Shown: one piece after another, positions 36,365-47,850 of the stretch
How the letters are laid out: each line of letters begins with the position of its first letter
Position numbering within the stretch: position 1 is the first letter of the stretch
Made by a program: the position numbers and the translations under genes
The notes under the pieces: generated by a model
What the model saw: the letters and a program-made list of their open reading frames with translations, nothing else
Told to the model about the DNA's origin: nothing
The model's database searches: none
Source of the DNA: Microbacterium sp. SSM24
Lineage (GTDB): Bacteria > Actinomycetota > Actinomycetes > Actinomycetales > Microbacteriaceae
DNA length: 64,000 bases
Reading direction: 5' to 3'
NCBI RefSeq assembly: GCF_025989145.1
Contig: NZ_JAPDNQ010000001.1
Location: forward strand, 2,232,001 to 2,296,000

Positions 36365-36388
36365 GGTCCGCCCTTGGCCGGGCGGACC
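36365..36388 (+). promoter_or_regulatory. Hairpin in the hpf leader
   Basis: GGTCCGCCC and GGGCGGACC form a perfect 9-bp stem with a 6-base loop that ends 5 bases before the AAGGAGG of hpf. It may be a terminator for comF read-through or a translational control element. Confidence 0.5.
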
Positions 36389-36406
36389 GGAACAAGGAGG
36401 TCAGGG

Positions 36407-37066
36407 ATGGAAACCAGCATCGTCGGCGTGGGAGTGGGGATCACGGATCGCTTCCGCTCGGTCGTCGAAGACAAGGCCGCCCGCATAGAGCACCTCGCTC
36501 CGCGCGCACAGCGAGTCGACGTCAAGGTCACGCACCGCGCGTATCACAACGGCCGTGTGGAGGATGACACGGTCGAATTGACCCTCACCGGAAAGGGCCC
36601 GATCGTTCGGGCCGAGGCCACTGACGGTGACAAGTTCACTGCGCTCGATCTCGCGGTCGACAAGCTGTGCGAGCAGCTCCGCCGCGCGAAGGACAAGCGC
36701 GTGGACGCTCGCAACCACCCTCGCGGCGCCAAGCTCGACAAGGGCAGCGGCGCGATCCAGGGGATCGACGTGCAGCCGGCGTCTGTCGACGTGCTCCGCG
36801 CCGTCGCGACCGGCGAGATCCCGATCATCACGGGCAACGAGGAAGAGGAGGGCTACACCCCCGTCGTCATCCGGACGAAGGAGTTCGAGCCCGAATGGAT
36901 GTCGGTCGAAGAGGCCGTGGATCGCATGGAACTGGTCGGCCACGACTTCTTCCTGTTCGTCAACGCGCAGACCGACCACCCCAGCGTCGTGTACCGCCGC
37001 AAGGGATGGGATTACGGCGTCATCTCGCTCACGACGATGGCAGCCCCCGAGGCCGTCGCGTCGTAG
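36407..37066 (+). CDS. hpf: Ribosome hibernation promoting factor, long form
   Basis: A 219-residue long-form HPF. The N-terminal S30AE domain (about 1-105) contains METSIVGVGVGITDRFRSVV and KFTALDLAVDKLCEQLRRAK; after a linker the C-terminal dimerisation domain contains FEPEWMSVEEAVDRMELVGH and FFLFVNAQTDHPSVVYRRKG. The C-terminal domain is what joins two 70S ribosomes into 100S dimers. AAGGAGG lies 6 bases before the ATG at 36407. In actinobacteria the gene stands just upstream of secA; here an 8-kb insertion separates them. Confidence 0.95.
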   Translation: METSIVGVGVGITDRFRSVVEDKAARIEHLAPRAQRVDVKVTHRAYHNGRVEDDTVELTLTGKGPIVRAEATDGDKFTALDLAVDKLCEQLRRAKDKRVDARNHPRGAKLDKGSGAIQGIDVQPASVDVLRAVATGEIPIITGNEEEEGYTPVVIRTKEFEPEWMSVEEAVDRMELVGHDFFLFVNAQTDHPSVVYRRKGWDYGVISLTTMAAPEAVAS

Positions 37067-37081
37067 ACGCCTGAGACGAGC

Positions 37082-37111
37082 GGATGCCCCGGCCTGATGG
37101 CCGGGGCATCC
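37082..37111. terminator. Bidirectional terminator hairpin after hpf
   Basis: GGATGCCCCGGCC and GGCCGGGGCATCC form a perfect 13-bp stem with a TGAT loop between the convergent hpf and coiled-coil genes. The T-tract is poor on both sides, as is common at this GC content. Confidence 0.75.
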
Positions 37112-37126
37112 CTGCGTCGGGACGGC

Positions 37127-38482
37127 TCAGTCGATGAAGCCGTCGAGGATGCTTCCGATGACGAGGCCGCCGAGGATGCCGCCCATGAGGTCGCCGCCGC
37201 CGCTGCGACGACCGCCGCCCCAGCCCTGCTGGGGTCCGCCCCACTGGTCCGGCCCGCCCTGGGGACGGGAGGCGTCGATGTCGCGCTGCGCGAGTTGCAG
37301 CGCCTCGCCCGCGAGGAAGCCGACTCGGCGCGCCATCGCCATCGCCTGCTCGCGGTGATCCTCGTCGATCGAGGTGGCCGCACTCGCGGACGTGCCGAGG
37401 TAGCGGTCGAGGTCCAGCCGGATGCGCTCGGCCTCGGCCAGACGCGTGCGGGCATCCGCGCCGATCCAGCCGCGATGCCCGGCGATCACGTCTTTCGCGA
37501 CGGCGAGCTGACGGTCGCCGTCATCGATCGCATGGCGCACATGCTCGAGCGGAGGGATGGGGCGCGCGGCGCGCTCGCGGGCCTTCGCGATGGCGTCGTC
37601 GAGCGCCGCGTTGGCCGTGCGCAGTCGCGAGAGGAGGGCGAACGGGTCCGTGTTCACACCGGCGGCGGGGAGTGAGGCCAGGGCCGCCTGCAGGTCGGTG
37701 ATCGCCGCGCTGACGGCCGGCGTGTGGGGCTCCTTGAGCGCCACGGCGATGTCCTCCCGCGAGTCTTCGACGATGGCCGACAGCGTCGACTCCGCCCGCA
37801 GTGCCTCGACCTCGAACGTCTCGACCGCGTCGACCAGGGTCGCGGCGCGGCGCGCTGCCTCGGTGCAGGCCTCGAGGGCGAGATTCGCCTGCTCGCGCTG
37901 ACCGGCTTCGCGACGGCGCTCGGCGATGCCCGCGCTGTGCTCGGCGAACCCGAGCAGCTGGTCCGCCTCGGCGGGGTTGGACGCGACCTGGGCGAGCGCC
38001 TCGGTGGAGTAGCGGCTCGCGAGGCGCTGCACGGTCTCGCGCGCCTGCGGGATGCGCGCACGCAGGCGGACGGCATCCTCACGCACCTTGGCGACGATCT
38101 CGGGAGCCCGGCGCGCGCGCTCGATCGGGGCGGCCAGCGCCTCGGTGCGGTCGTCGAGCAGGTCTTCCGCCCACTCGCACAGCTGCGCGATGCGCGCGTT
38201 GCGCGTGCGGAGCTCCTCCGGGGTGTCGGGGATCTCGTCGTGGTTCAGCTGGTGCAGGTGGAAGGCCTCGGCGAGGTGCGTGCGCACGGAGTCGAGTGCG
38301 TCGCGCAGGTCCTTGGTCGGTTCGGCTCCGAGCTCGGCCTCGGCGAAGGCGAGCTCGTCCGTCGTGACGCGAATCCGCTCATCCGCCGCGACGAGCGCGG
38401 TCCGCGCCCGCCGTGCGAGATCGGCGTCCTGCGCCTCGAGTTCTTCCTGTTCGCGTTTGCGCTTGCCCCAGAATCCGGCCAT
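37127..38482 (-). CDS. Coiled-coil protein with Gly-rich hydrophobic tail (TPM-protein C-terminal type)
   Basis: A 451-residue protein that is almost entirely alpha-helical and charged from 1 to about 390, with heptad-like stretches such as LARRARTALVAADERI and DARTRLAEAERIRLDLDRYL. The last 60 residues are Gly/Gln-rich and end in the hydrophobic GGILGGLVIGSILDGF. This resembles the region that follows the TPM domain in actinobacterial TPM proteins (Rv2345-like), but no TPM domain or signal peptide is present at the N-terminus. It could be a membrane-tethered cytoplasmic coiled coil. It converges on hpf, and the helicase gene is upstream in the same direction. Its function is unknown. Confidence 0.6.
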   Translation of the reverse strand: MAGFWGKRKREQEELEAQDADLARRARTALVAADERIRVTTDELAFAEAELGAEPTKDLRDALDSVRTHLAEAFHLHQLNHDEIPDTPEELRTRNARIAQLCEWAEDLLDDRTEALAAPIERARRAPEIVAKVREDAVRLRARIPQARETVQRLASRYSTEALAQVASNPAEADQLLGFAEHSAGIAERRREAGQREQANLALEACTEAARRAATLVDAVETFEVEALRAESTLSAIVEDSREDIAVALKEPHTPAVSAAITDLQAALASLPAAGVNTDPFALLSRLRTANAALDDAIAKARERAARPIPPLEHVRHAIDDGDRQLAVAKDVIAGHRGWIGADARTRLAEAERIRLDLDRYLGTSASAATSIDEDHREQAMAMARRVGFLAGEALQLAQRDIDASRPQGGPDQWGGPQQGWGGGRRSGGGDLMGGILGGLVIGSILDGFID

Positions 38483-38592
38483 GCATCGATCCTAGGGTCG
38501 GTGTCCGGGAGGCGGCTGACCGCCGGACCCGGCTGTGGAGGCGGCGGACGGATGCCGCAGCCCGGCCCGGTGCCGGCGAGCGTCAGGGCGAA

Positions 38593-40380
38593 TCAGCGGT
38601 CGCGCTGCGTGTGACGCGGCTTGCGGGCGGGGCGGTCGTCGCCGTAGCTGCGGTCGTCGCGGCGACGGCTCGGGCCGCCGGTGTCGAGACGCAGCTCGAT
38701 CAGCTGGCCCGAGATGCGGGTGCCGGAGAGCTTGTCGAGCGTGCCGCGGGGGAGGTCCGCCGGCAGTTCCACGAGCGAGAAGTCCGGCCGGATCTGGATC
38801 GCGCCGAAGTCGTCACGGCGCAGGCCGCCCTCGTTCGCGAGCGCACCCACGATCTGGCGCGGCTCGACGCGGTGGCGCTTGCCGACGGCGATGCGATAGG
38901 TCGCCATGCCATCGCGGGGCGTGCGCTCACGTCGCTGCGGGCGCTCACCGCGGTCGTCGCGGTCGAATCGGCCGCCGCGATCGTCGCGCTCACGGGGCTC
39001 GTAGCGCGGGCGCTCGGGCTCGGGCTCGAGCAGCAGGGGCGAGTCGCCCTGGGCGACGACGGCCAGCGCGGCCGCGACATCCGCCTCGGGCACGTCGTGG
39101 TTGCGCACGTAATGGGCGACGATGTCGCGGAAGCGATCGATGCGGTCACTCTCGCTGAGGGCCGCGGTGATGCGGTCGTCGAAGCGTGAGAGCCGCGTGA
39201 CGTTGACCTCGTCGACGCTCGGCAGCTGCATCTCGGTCAGCTCCTGGCGCGTGGCGCGCTCGATGGCGCGCACGAGCCCGCGCTCGCGCGGCGTGACGAA
39301 GCTGATCGCGTCGCCCGAGCGCCCGGCGCGCCCGGTGCGGCCGATGCGGTGCACGTACGATTCCGGGTCGGTGGGGATGTCGAAGTTCACGACGTGCGAG
39401 ATGCGCTCCACGTCGAGGCCGCGGGCGGCGACGTCGGTCGCCACCAGGATGTCGAGCTTGCCCGACTTCAGTTGGTTGACGGTGCGCTCTCGCTGCACCT
39501 GCGCCACGTCGCCGTTGATGGCGGCGGCGGAGTAGCCGCGGGCGCGGAGCTTCTCGGCGATCTCCTCGGTCACGCTCTTGGTGCGGCCGAACACGATCAT
39601 GCCGTCGAAGTTCTCGACCTCGAGGATGCGCGTGAGGGCGTCCATCTTCTGCTGGAACGACACGATGAGATAGCGCTGCGAGATCGTCGCCGACGTGGTC
39701 GTCTTCGTCTTGACCGTGATCTCTTCGGGGTCGTGGAGGTACTGCTGCGACATGCGGCGGATCGTCGCGGGCATCGTCGCAGAGAACAGGGCGACCTGCT
39801 TCGTGTCGGGCGTCTCGGCGAGGATCGTCTCGACGTCCTCGGCGAAGCCCATCTTCAGCATCTCGTCGGCCTCGTCGAGCACGAGGTAGGTCAGCTCAGA
39901 GAGGTCGAGGGTGCCCTTGTCGAGGTGGTCCATGATGCGACCGGGGGTGCCGACGACGATGTGGACACCGCGGCGGAGCGCCGACAGCTGCACGCCGTAG
40001 CCCTGGCCGCCGTAGACGGGGAGGACGTGCACGCCCTTGAGGTGGGACGCGTACTTCTCGAACGCCTCGCACACCTGCAGGGCGAGCTCCCGGGTGGGCG
40101 CGAGCACCAACGCCTGCGGCTTCTTCTGCGAGAGGTCGAGGCGGTCGATGATCGGCAGCGCGAAAGCGGCCGTCTTGCCGGTGCCGGTCTGGGCCAGGCC
40201 CACCACGTCGCGGCCGGCGATCAGCGGCGGGATGGTCGCCGCCTGGATCGCGGACGGGGTCTCGTAGCCGACATCGCGCAGCGCCTTGAGCACGGCATCG
40301 CCCAGTCCGAGGTCGGAGAACGTCATCGCTGCGGGCTCGGTGGGAGCCTCGGCCTCGATCGGGGTGTCGGTTTCGGTCAC
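38593..40380 (-). CDS. DEAD-box ATP-dependent RNA helicase
   Basis: A 595-residue DEAD-box protein. The Q motif (FSDLGLGDAVLKALRDVGY), motif I AQTGTGKT, motif II VLDEADEML, motif III SAT, motif V TDVAARGLDVERI and motif VI HRIGRTGRAGR are all intact. After the core come an Arg/Asp-rich linker (about 455-500) and a DbpA-like RNA-binding domain (MATYRIAVGKRHRVEPRQIV and LRRDDFGAIQIRPDFSLVEL), followed by a basic tail. This matches DeaD/CsdA-type helicases that act in ribosome assembly and mRNA turnover, often in the cold. The start is a GTG at 40380 with a weak ribosome site. Confidence 0.93.
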   Translation of the reverse strand: MTETDTPIEAEAPTEPAAMTFSDLGLGDAVLKALRDVGYETPSAIQAATIPPLIAGRDVVGLAQTGTGKTAAFALPIIDRLDLSQKKPQALVLAPTRELALQVCEAFEKYASHLKGVHVLPVYGGQGYGVQLSALRRGVHIVVGTPGRIMDHLDKGTLDLSELTYLVLDEADEMLKMGFAEDVETILAETPDTKQVALFSATMPATIRRMSQQYLHDPEEITVKTKTTTSATISQRYLIVSFQQKMDALTRILEVENFDGMIVFGRTKSVTEEIAEKLRARGYSAAAINGDVAQVQRERTVNQLKSGKLDILVATDVAARGLDVERISHVVNFDIPTDPESYVHRIGRTGRAGRSGDAISFVTPRERGLVRAIERATRQELTEMQLPSVDEVNVTRLSRFDDRITAALSESDRIDRFRDIVAHYVRNHDVPEADVAAALAVVAQGDSPLLLEPEPERPRYEPRERDDRGGRFDRDDRGERPQRRERTPRDGMATYRIAVGKRHRVEPRQIVGALANEGGLRRDDFGAIQIRPDFSLVELPADLPRGTLDKLSGTRISGQLIELRLDTGGPSRRRDDRSYGDDRPARKPRHTQRDR

Positions 40381-40457
40381 GCTTCAGGTTAGTGCGTGCC
40401 GCCTGGGAGGCGACAGGATGCCGCGGAGCGCCGGGATCGCGGCATCCGCCCTCGTGT

Positions 40458-40562
40458 TCAGGCGGGGCGCACCGACTGCGTCACGAGCTCGGTGATATCG
40501 ATGGGCTCGGTCGGCGGCAGGTGGATGGCGGCGGGATCGATGGAAGGCACTGCAGGGCTCAT
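40458..40562 (-). CDS. Probable 34-residue small protein
   Basis: A short ORF coding for 34 residues beginning MSPAVPSIDPAAIHLPP and ending ELVTQSVRPA. It has a good ribosome site (GAGAGGA 7 bases before the ATG) and about 85% G or C at third positions, as in the neighbouring genes. It begins 62 bases after the stop of the FtsX-type permease on the same strand and ends 77 bases before the helicase start. The product is Pro-rich at the N-terminus, acidic in the middle (EPIDITEL), has no membrane segment and no cysteine, and matches nothing I recognise. Whether it is translated is not shown. Confidence 0.5.
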   Translation of the reverse strand: MSPAVPSIDPAAIHLPPTEPIDITELVTQSVRPA

Positions 40563-40624
40563 GGGTCGTCCTCTCCGATGGTTCATCTCTTATGTGTCCG
40601 GCACGGCCGGATTCGTCTCAGCGA

Positions 40625-43483
40625 TCAAGCGATCGCCGTGCGCCGGGTGAGCTCCGGATGCCGCGGCGGCACCAGCCACGCGACGGCCGTGATCGCGACG
40701 GGCAGGCCGATGGCGAGGATGCCGAGCCACAGCCACGGCATGTCTGCGAGCCGGAAGAACTCCGGCGACGACTGCGCCGTGCCCCACACCGGGATGAGGC
40801 CGGCGATCGTTCCGACCACCGCGCCGATGCCGACGATGATCGCCGCCTGCCAGGCGTTGATGCCGCGCCGGAGGCGGCGCGGGCCGCCCACGGCGGTGAG
40901 CGTCGCGTCGTCCGGCCGTCGCTCGAAACGGGCGAGGCCCAGCACCACGGCGCTCGCGCCGACCACTAGCACCCCCGCGACGGCGACGATCAGCCACAGC
41001 CACGGCGCGACGGGGTCCGGACCGCGCTCGCTCGCGAGCCACAGGTACGCGCCCTCGGGGAGCCGCACGGACTGCGCCTCGAGGTTCAGCCGGTCGAGCG
41101 TCGCCTGCGGCAGCGGTTCGTCATACGTCGCGACGAGGGAGCTGGGCGTCGACCGGATCCCGAGAGACTCGGCGGTCTCGGGCGAGATCATCACCTGGAA
41201 GATCGAGCCGGCGCCGGTGTCGACCGCGCGGCCGGCGATCGCGAGCTCCTCCTCGGGGAGGGGGACGTGGGCGAAGCGCTCGCTCTCGTCGACATTCCAG
41301 TCCACAGCCATCAGCGCGTTCGAGAAGTCGTTGCGGCTCGTCTCGGTCCAGCGGGTGAGGACGACTTCCCCGTCCGGGGAGAGATACTCCTCCGAGGTGA
41401 CGATCGCCGCGCCGTCGCGGTAGGCGGCGAGCACGGATGCCTCGACCCGGTGATCGAGCAGCAGGCTCACGTCCTCCGCGGCGACGATCGACAGCTGGCC
41501 GTTCATCGCCATCGTCGGATCCCCGCACGTCTCGCACTGCTCGCTCGGCTGCCCGGCGACCGCCCACACCGGGTGGTCCGGATCGTCAGGCTGGCCGGTC
41601 AGCGGGTCGTACGAGGGGGAAGTGGGCGCCAGGACGACGGCCGTCGCCTGCGGCGACGTCGGCTGGAGGATGTCCTCCGCGGCCGCGAGCAGCTCGCCGG
41701 TGGACTCGCCGGTCTCGTACACGCCGGCGGTGACGCTGCCGAGCGGCCCGTTGTACCAGTACATCCGCTCGTTCTGCGCGGACGTGAGCGCGGTGGTCGA
41801 GATCGCATACGAGGCGATGAAGACGCACGCCGCGATCGCTGCGAACGCGGGCACGACCCGCGACGGATTGGCCGCCGAGTCACGGCTCGCGAGCCGCGGC
41901 GCGAGTCCGAGCCGGGCGAGCGGGCGCCCGACGAACACGAGCACCCAGTGCCCGGCGAAGAGGAACCCGATCTGGAACACGATCGGGCCGAGCGCGACCG
42001 CGCCGAGGGCGACCGAGCGCGCCGGGACGGTGGCGTCGGTCAGCGGCGTCGCACCGACGATCACGAGCACCAGGGCGCCGATCGCCGTCGCGCCGAGCCC
42101 GGCGATCATGAGGCCGAGGCCCCACCACGGACGCTTGCGCCGCAGCACGGCCGGGCGGCGCGAGCCGCGCAGGGCGCCGAGCACGTCGCCGCGCGTCGCG
42201 GCGCGCGCCGGAGCGACCGCCGAGAGGGTGCCGACCACCACCGCGAACACGGCGATCGCCGCGATCAGCATCCACGGCACGCGGTAGCCCCAGTTGCCCC
42301 AGAAGGAGTTGACGGTTCCGGTGTCGGTCAGCGCCAGCGCGATCCACGCGACGGCGGCTCCGAGGGCGATTCCGACCGCTCCGGCGACCGAGCCCAGCAC
42401 GGTCCCCTGCATGACGACGACCCGGAAGACGTCGGCGCGTGCGGCGCCCACGCTCGCCGCGACCGCCAGCGACTGCTGCTGACGTCGCGCCGCCACGGCG
42501 AACGCGGCCCCGGCCAGAAGCACGACCAGGTATCCGCTGAACACGGCGAGCATGAGACCCGTCGTGATCATCGACAGATCCTGCGACGCGCTCGACATCC
42601 ACGAGGTCACCCGTGCGCCCGGAGGTGGATCCATCGCGAGGTCGCGCGCGTACGCGACGTATCCGGCGGCGTTGAGCTCGGCGAGCTCCGCCTGGTCGGG
42701 CTGCCAGTCCTCGACGAACCAGCGGGTCTGGCCGCTCACGAGGGCGGCGGCGCTCGCCGGGAGGAACAGCTCCTGGCTGTCCGGCATCGCGTCCGCGCGT
42801 CGCAGCGTGCCGGTGATGGTGTACGTGCGGTCCTCGTCGATCAGCACCACCTCGTCGCCGATCCCCGCTCCCAGTCGCTCCAGGAGTCCCGGCGAGACCA
42901 TCGCCTCGTCGCCCGTCGAGGGCGCCGTGCCCTCGACGGCGAGATACCGCCCCGCGAACACGTCGTCCCAGACGTCGCCGGCCGACACGCTCACGTTGCC
43001 CACGCCCATCGCGGTCTCGACGTAGGTCCCACCCCACTCGACGATCTCGTGGACAGTGCTGCCCGCCGGGATCTGGCCGGGAGGGCCGTCGGGCCAGGGC
43101 TGCTCGGGGTTCACGGCGCGCCCCGCATCGTCGGTCTCGACGCCGTTGTCCCACGGGTTGTCGACGGCCTGCCAGCGGGTCGGGTCCGCCCCGCCGATCG
43201 CCTGGATCCACGTTTCGTTGCGTCCGAGCTCGAGGGAGGCCGACTGGTCGGGCGTCGGCACATGGCTCTGCCAGAAGATCGCGCCGCCCGCGAGGCCCGC
43301 GACGGGCAGCAGGACCAGCAGCATCACGAGCGCGCTCGACCCCTTCGTACGCCACACCTGGCGCCGAGCGAGGCGAGCACTGGTGCGCAGCCGTCGCCAT
43401 CCCGCGCCGCGCCGGGGCGCGGCATCCGTCCTCTGGTCCACGGAATCGGATGCCGCGCCCGGCGCTTCGAGGAGACCCGTCAC
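40625..43483 (-). CDS. FtsX-like ABC transporter permease
   Basis: A 952-residue permease with ten hydrophobic segments: one at about 42-65, three in the middle (about 310-430), two further (about 460-530), one near 560-580 and three at the C-terminus (about 800-930). Between them lie two large extracytoplasmic domains. The FtsX-type repeats read LMLAVFSGYLVVLLAGAAFA and LIVAVAGVLVVGASAVVLG. The second domain carries the close Cys pair SEQCETCGD, which could form a disulfide. The start is GTG 43483, overlapping the ATPase stop by GTGA. The arrangement matches MacB/LolCE-like exporters of peptides, antibiotics or lipoproteins; the substrate is unknown. Confidence 0.88.
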   Translation of the reverse strand: MTGLLEAPGAASDSVDQRTDAAPRRGAGWRRLRTSARLARRQVWRTKGSSALVMLLVLLPVAGLAGGAIFWQSHVPTPDQSASLELGRNETWIQAIGGADPTRWQAVDNPWDNGVETDDAGRAVNPEQPWPDGPPGQIPAGSTVHEIVEWGGTYVETAMGVGNVSVSAGDVWDDVFAGRYLAVEGTAPSTGDEAMVSPGLLERLGAGIGDEVVLIDEDRTYTITGTLRRADAMPDSQELFLPASAAALVSGQTRWFVEDWQPDQAELAELNAAGYVAYARDLAMDPPPGARVTSWMSSASQDLSMITTGLMLAVFSGYLVVLLAGAAFAVAARRQQQSLAVAASVGAARADVFRVVVMQGTVLGSVAGAVGIALGAAVAWIALALTDTGTVNSFWGNWGYRVPWMLIAAIAVFAVVVGTLSAVAPARAATRGDVLGALRGSRRPAVLRRKRPWWGLGLMIAGLGATAIGALVLVIVGATPLTDATVPARSVALGAVALGPIVFQIGFLFAGHWVLVFVGRPLARLGLAPRLASRDSAANPSRVVPAFAAIAACVFIASYAISTTALTSAQNERMYWYNGPLGSVTAGVYETGESTGELLAAAEDILQPTSPQATAVVLAPTSPSYDPLTGQPDDPDHPVWAVAGQPSEQCETCGDPTMAMNGQLSIVAAEDVSLLLDHRVEASVLAAYRDGAAIVTSEEYLSPDGEVVLTRWTETSRNDFSNALMAVDWNVDESERFAHVPLPEEELAIAGRAVDTGAGSIFQVMISPETAESLGIRSTPSSLVATYDEPLPQATLDRLNLEAQSVRLPEGAYLWLASERGPDPVAPWLWLIVAVAGVLVVGASAVVLGLARFERRPDDATLTAVGGPRRLRRGINAWQAAIIVGIGAVVGTIAGLIPVWGTAQSSPEFFRLADMPWLWLGILAIGLPVAITAVAWLVPPRHPELTRRTAIA

Positions 43484-44199
43484 CGTGCGTCCGCCAGCAG
43501 CGCGTCCGCACTCGGGCGGCGCGACTCGTCGACGATGCGCCCGTCGCGAAGGAAGACGATGCGGTCGGCCCACGCCGCGTGGCGCGCCTCGTGGGTCACG
43601 AGGATCGCGGCGGCTCCGGCATCCACTCGACTGCGGAGCATGCGCAGCACGAGCTCGCCCGTCACGGAGTCCAGCGCGCCGGTGGGCTCGTCGGCCAGGA
43701 TCAGACGGCGCCCGCCGACCACCGCGCGGGCGATGGCCACGCGCTGCTGCTGACCGCCCGAGAGGTCGTCGGGGTAGGAATCGAGCTTGTCGTCCAGCCC
43801 GACCGACTGCAGCGCGTCGCGGCCCGCGCGCCGGGCGACCCGTCGGCGGAAGCCGTCGAGCTCGAGGGGGAGGGTCACGTTCTCGATCGCCGTGAGCGTG
43901 GGGATCAGGTTGAAGTCCTGGAACACGAATCCCAGCGATCGGCGCCGAAGCGCCGCGAGCTCCTTCGAGGACTGCGTGCTGAGGTGCTGCCCCTCGATCA
44001 CGACCTCGCCCGTCGTCGGCGTCGCGAGCCCGCCCGCGATCGACAGGAGCGTGGACTTGCCCGACCCCGACGCGCCCATGACGGCGACGAGCTCCCCCTT
44101 GCCGACCTCGAGGTCGACGCCCGACAGTGCCGACACCGCGGTCGGCCCCGTGCCGTACTGCTGCGTCACGCCGACGAGGCGCAGAACGGCGTCGCTCAT
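43480..44199 (-). CDS. ABC transporter ATPase (MacB/LolD-type)
   Basis: A 239-residue ATPase with Walker [14 protein letters not shown] (about 37-49), Q-loop [13 protein letters not shown], signature [15 protein letters not shown], Walker [14 protein letters not shown] and switch His in [15 protein letters not shown]. The DEPTGALDS form and the small size are typical of MacB/LolD-like partners of FtsX-type permeases. It is coupled on both sides: ATGA with the PadR gene upstream and GTGA with the permease downstream. That makes one operon controlled by its own PadR repressor. Confidence 0.95.
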   Translation of the reverse strand: MSDAVLRLVGVTQQYGTGPTAVSALSGVDLEVGKGELVAVMGASGSGKSTLLSIAGGLATPTTGEVVIEGQHLSTQSSKELAALRRRSLGFVFQDFNLIPTLTAIENVTLPLELDGFRRRVARRAGRDALQSVGLDDKLDSYPDDLSGGQQQRVAIARAVVGGRRLILADEPTGALDSVTGELVLRMLRSRVDAGAAAILVTHEARHAAWADRIVFLRDGRIVDESRRPSADALLADAR

Positions 44200-44810
44200 C
44201 GGGCGACCTCCTCGACGGATGCCTCGGACTTGGCCGGGCGCCCCCGGCGGGGCCGCTCCGTGGACAGTTCGAGCGCCATCGCGTGGTCGGGGTGCAGGGC
44301 GAGACGCTGCTCGGTGTGGTCCAGCCAGCGCACCTCGGCCTCCGCGGCGAAGATCATGGAGTCCACGACCAGCGACCATGCGAGTTCCTCGGGACCGTCG
44401 GGACTCGCGCCCGCGTACTTCGCCCGGTTGAGCGACTGCAGCTGCGCGAGAGACGCGCGACGCTGCGTCTGGATGATCTCGCCCACATCCACTCCCGGAA
44501 GGGTCGCGGCGACCGAGAGCTTGATCGCCAGCTCGTCGCGTGTGCCCTGCGATCGCTCGACGGGGGAGGCGAGCCATCGGCGCACCTCGTCGGCTCCGGC
44601 ATCCGTGATGTCCCAGTAGACGTGGCCCTGCTCGTCCACGTCGCCCTTCGAGACCAGTCCGTCGCGCTCCAGGCGGTCGAGGGTGTTGTAGATCTGCCCG
44701 ACGTTGAGGGGCCACGTCGAGCCGGTGCGGCGGTCGAACTCCGCGCGCAGCTGATAGCCGTAGCACGGCCCTTGGTCGAGGATCGCCAGCAGGCTCTGCC
44801 GAACGGACAT
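44196..44810 (-). CDS. PadR-family transcriptional regulator
   Basis: A 204-residue PadR protein. The winged helix occupies residues 1-80 with [40 protein letters not shown] and the wing [11 protein letters not shown]. The C-terminal half is helical and charged (VIER-type dimerisation arm of the PadR-s1/longer class), ending [16 protein letters not shown]. The start is ATG 44810 with GGAG 6 bases upstream; the longer frame to 44915 would run through the promoter. It heads the exporter operon and probably represses it, responding to an exported compound. Two inverted repeats lie at its promoter. Confidence 0.93.
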   Translation of the reverse strand: MSVRQSLLAILDQGPCYGYQLRAEFDRRTGSTWPLNVGQIYNTLDRLERDGLVSKGDVDEQGHVYWDITDAGADEVRRWLASPVERSQGTRDELAIKLSVAATLPGVDVGEIIQTQRRASLAQLQSLNRAKYAGASPDGPEELAWSLVVDSMIFAAEAEVRWLDHTEQRLALHPDHAMALELSTERPRRGRPAKSEASVEEVAR

Positions 44811-44834
44811 GGGGTTCTCCTGTCGCCACCGGTG

Positions 44835-44847
44835 CATACCGGGTATG
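44835..44847. promoter_or_regulatory. Inverted repeat downstream of the padR promoter
   Basis: CATACC-G-GGTATG is a perfect inverted repeat with 6-base arms between the padR transcription start and its ribosome site. It could be a second operator for the PadR protein. Confidence 0.5.
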
Positions 44848-44854
44848 TACATGC

Positions 44855-44872
44855 CGAGTATATGCATACTCG
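44855..44872. promoter_or_regulatory. Inverted repeat overlapping the padR -10: candidate PadR operator
   Basis: CGAGTAT-ATGC-ATACTCG has perfect 7-base arms, overlaps the leftward -10 box and contains TAT/ATA halves like known PadR sites. Its placement would let PadR block its own promoter. Confidence 0.6.
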
Positions 44873-44884
44873 AAAACATTGCAA
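44857..44884 (-). promoter_or_regulatory. Candidate promoter of the padR-exporter operon
   Basis: On the minus strand TTGCAA (44884-44879) and TATACT (44862-44857) are separated by 16 bases. It is the best promoter-like sequence in this gap. Confidence 0.6.
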
Positions 44885-44929
44885 CGGATGCCGCTCCCAC
44901 ACCCAGCGCACACAAAGGTCACGGGCGGA

Positions 44930-44935
44930 TAACAT
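44930..44935 (+). promoter_or_regulatory. Possible -10 box of secA
   Basis: TAACAT lies about 75 bases before the secA GTG. No good -35 box is visible at the right distance, so the assignment is weak. Confidence 0.3.
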
Positions 44936-45011
44936 AGGAAGGTATGCCTGGGGCCGTGGCTCCGGGCGGCACCGGCGCCCATGCGCCACACCCGACAGAT
45001 GGAGACACTCC

Positions 45012-47840
<2,829 letters not shown>

Positions 47841-47850
47841 ACGCTTTCCC

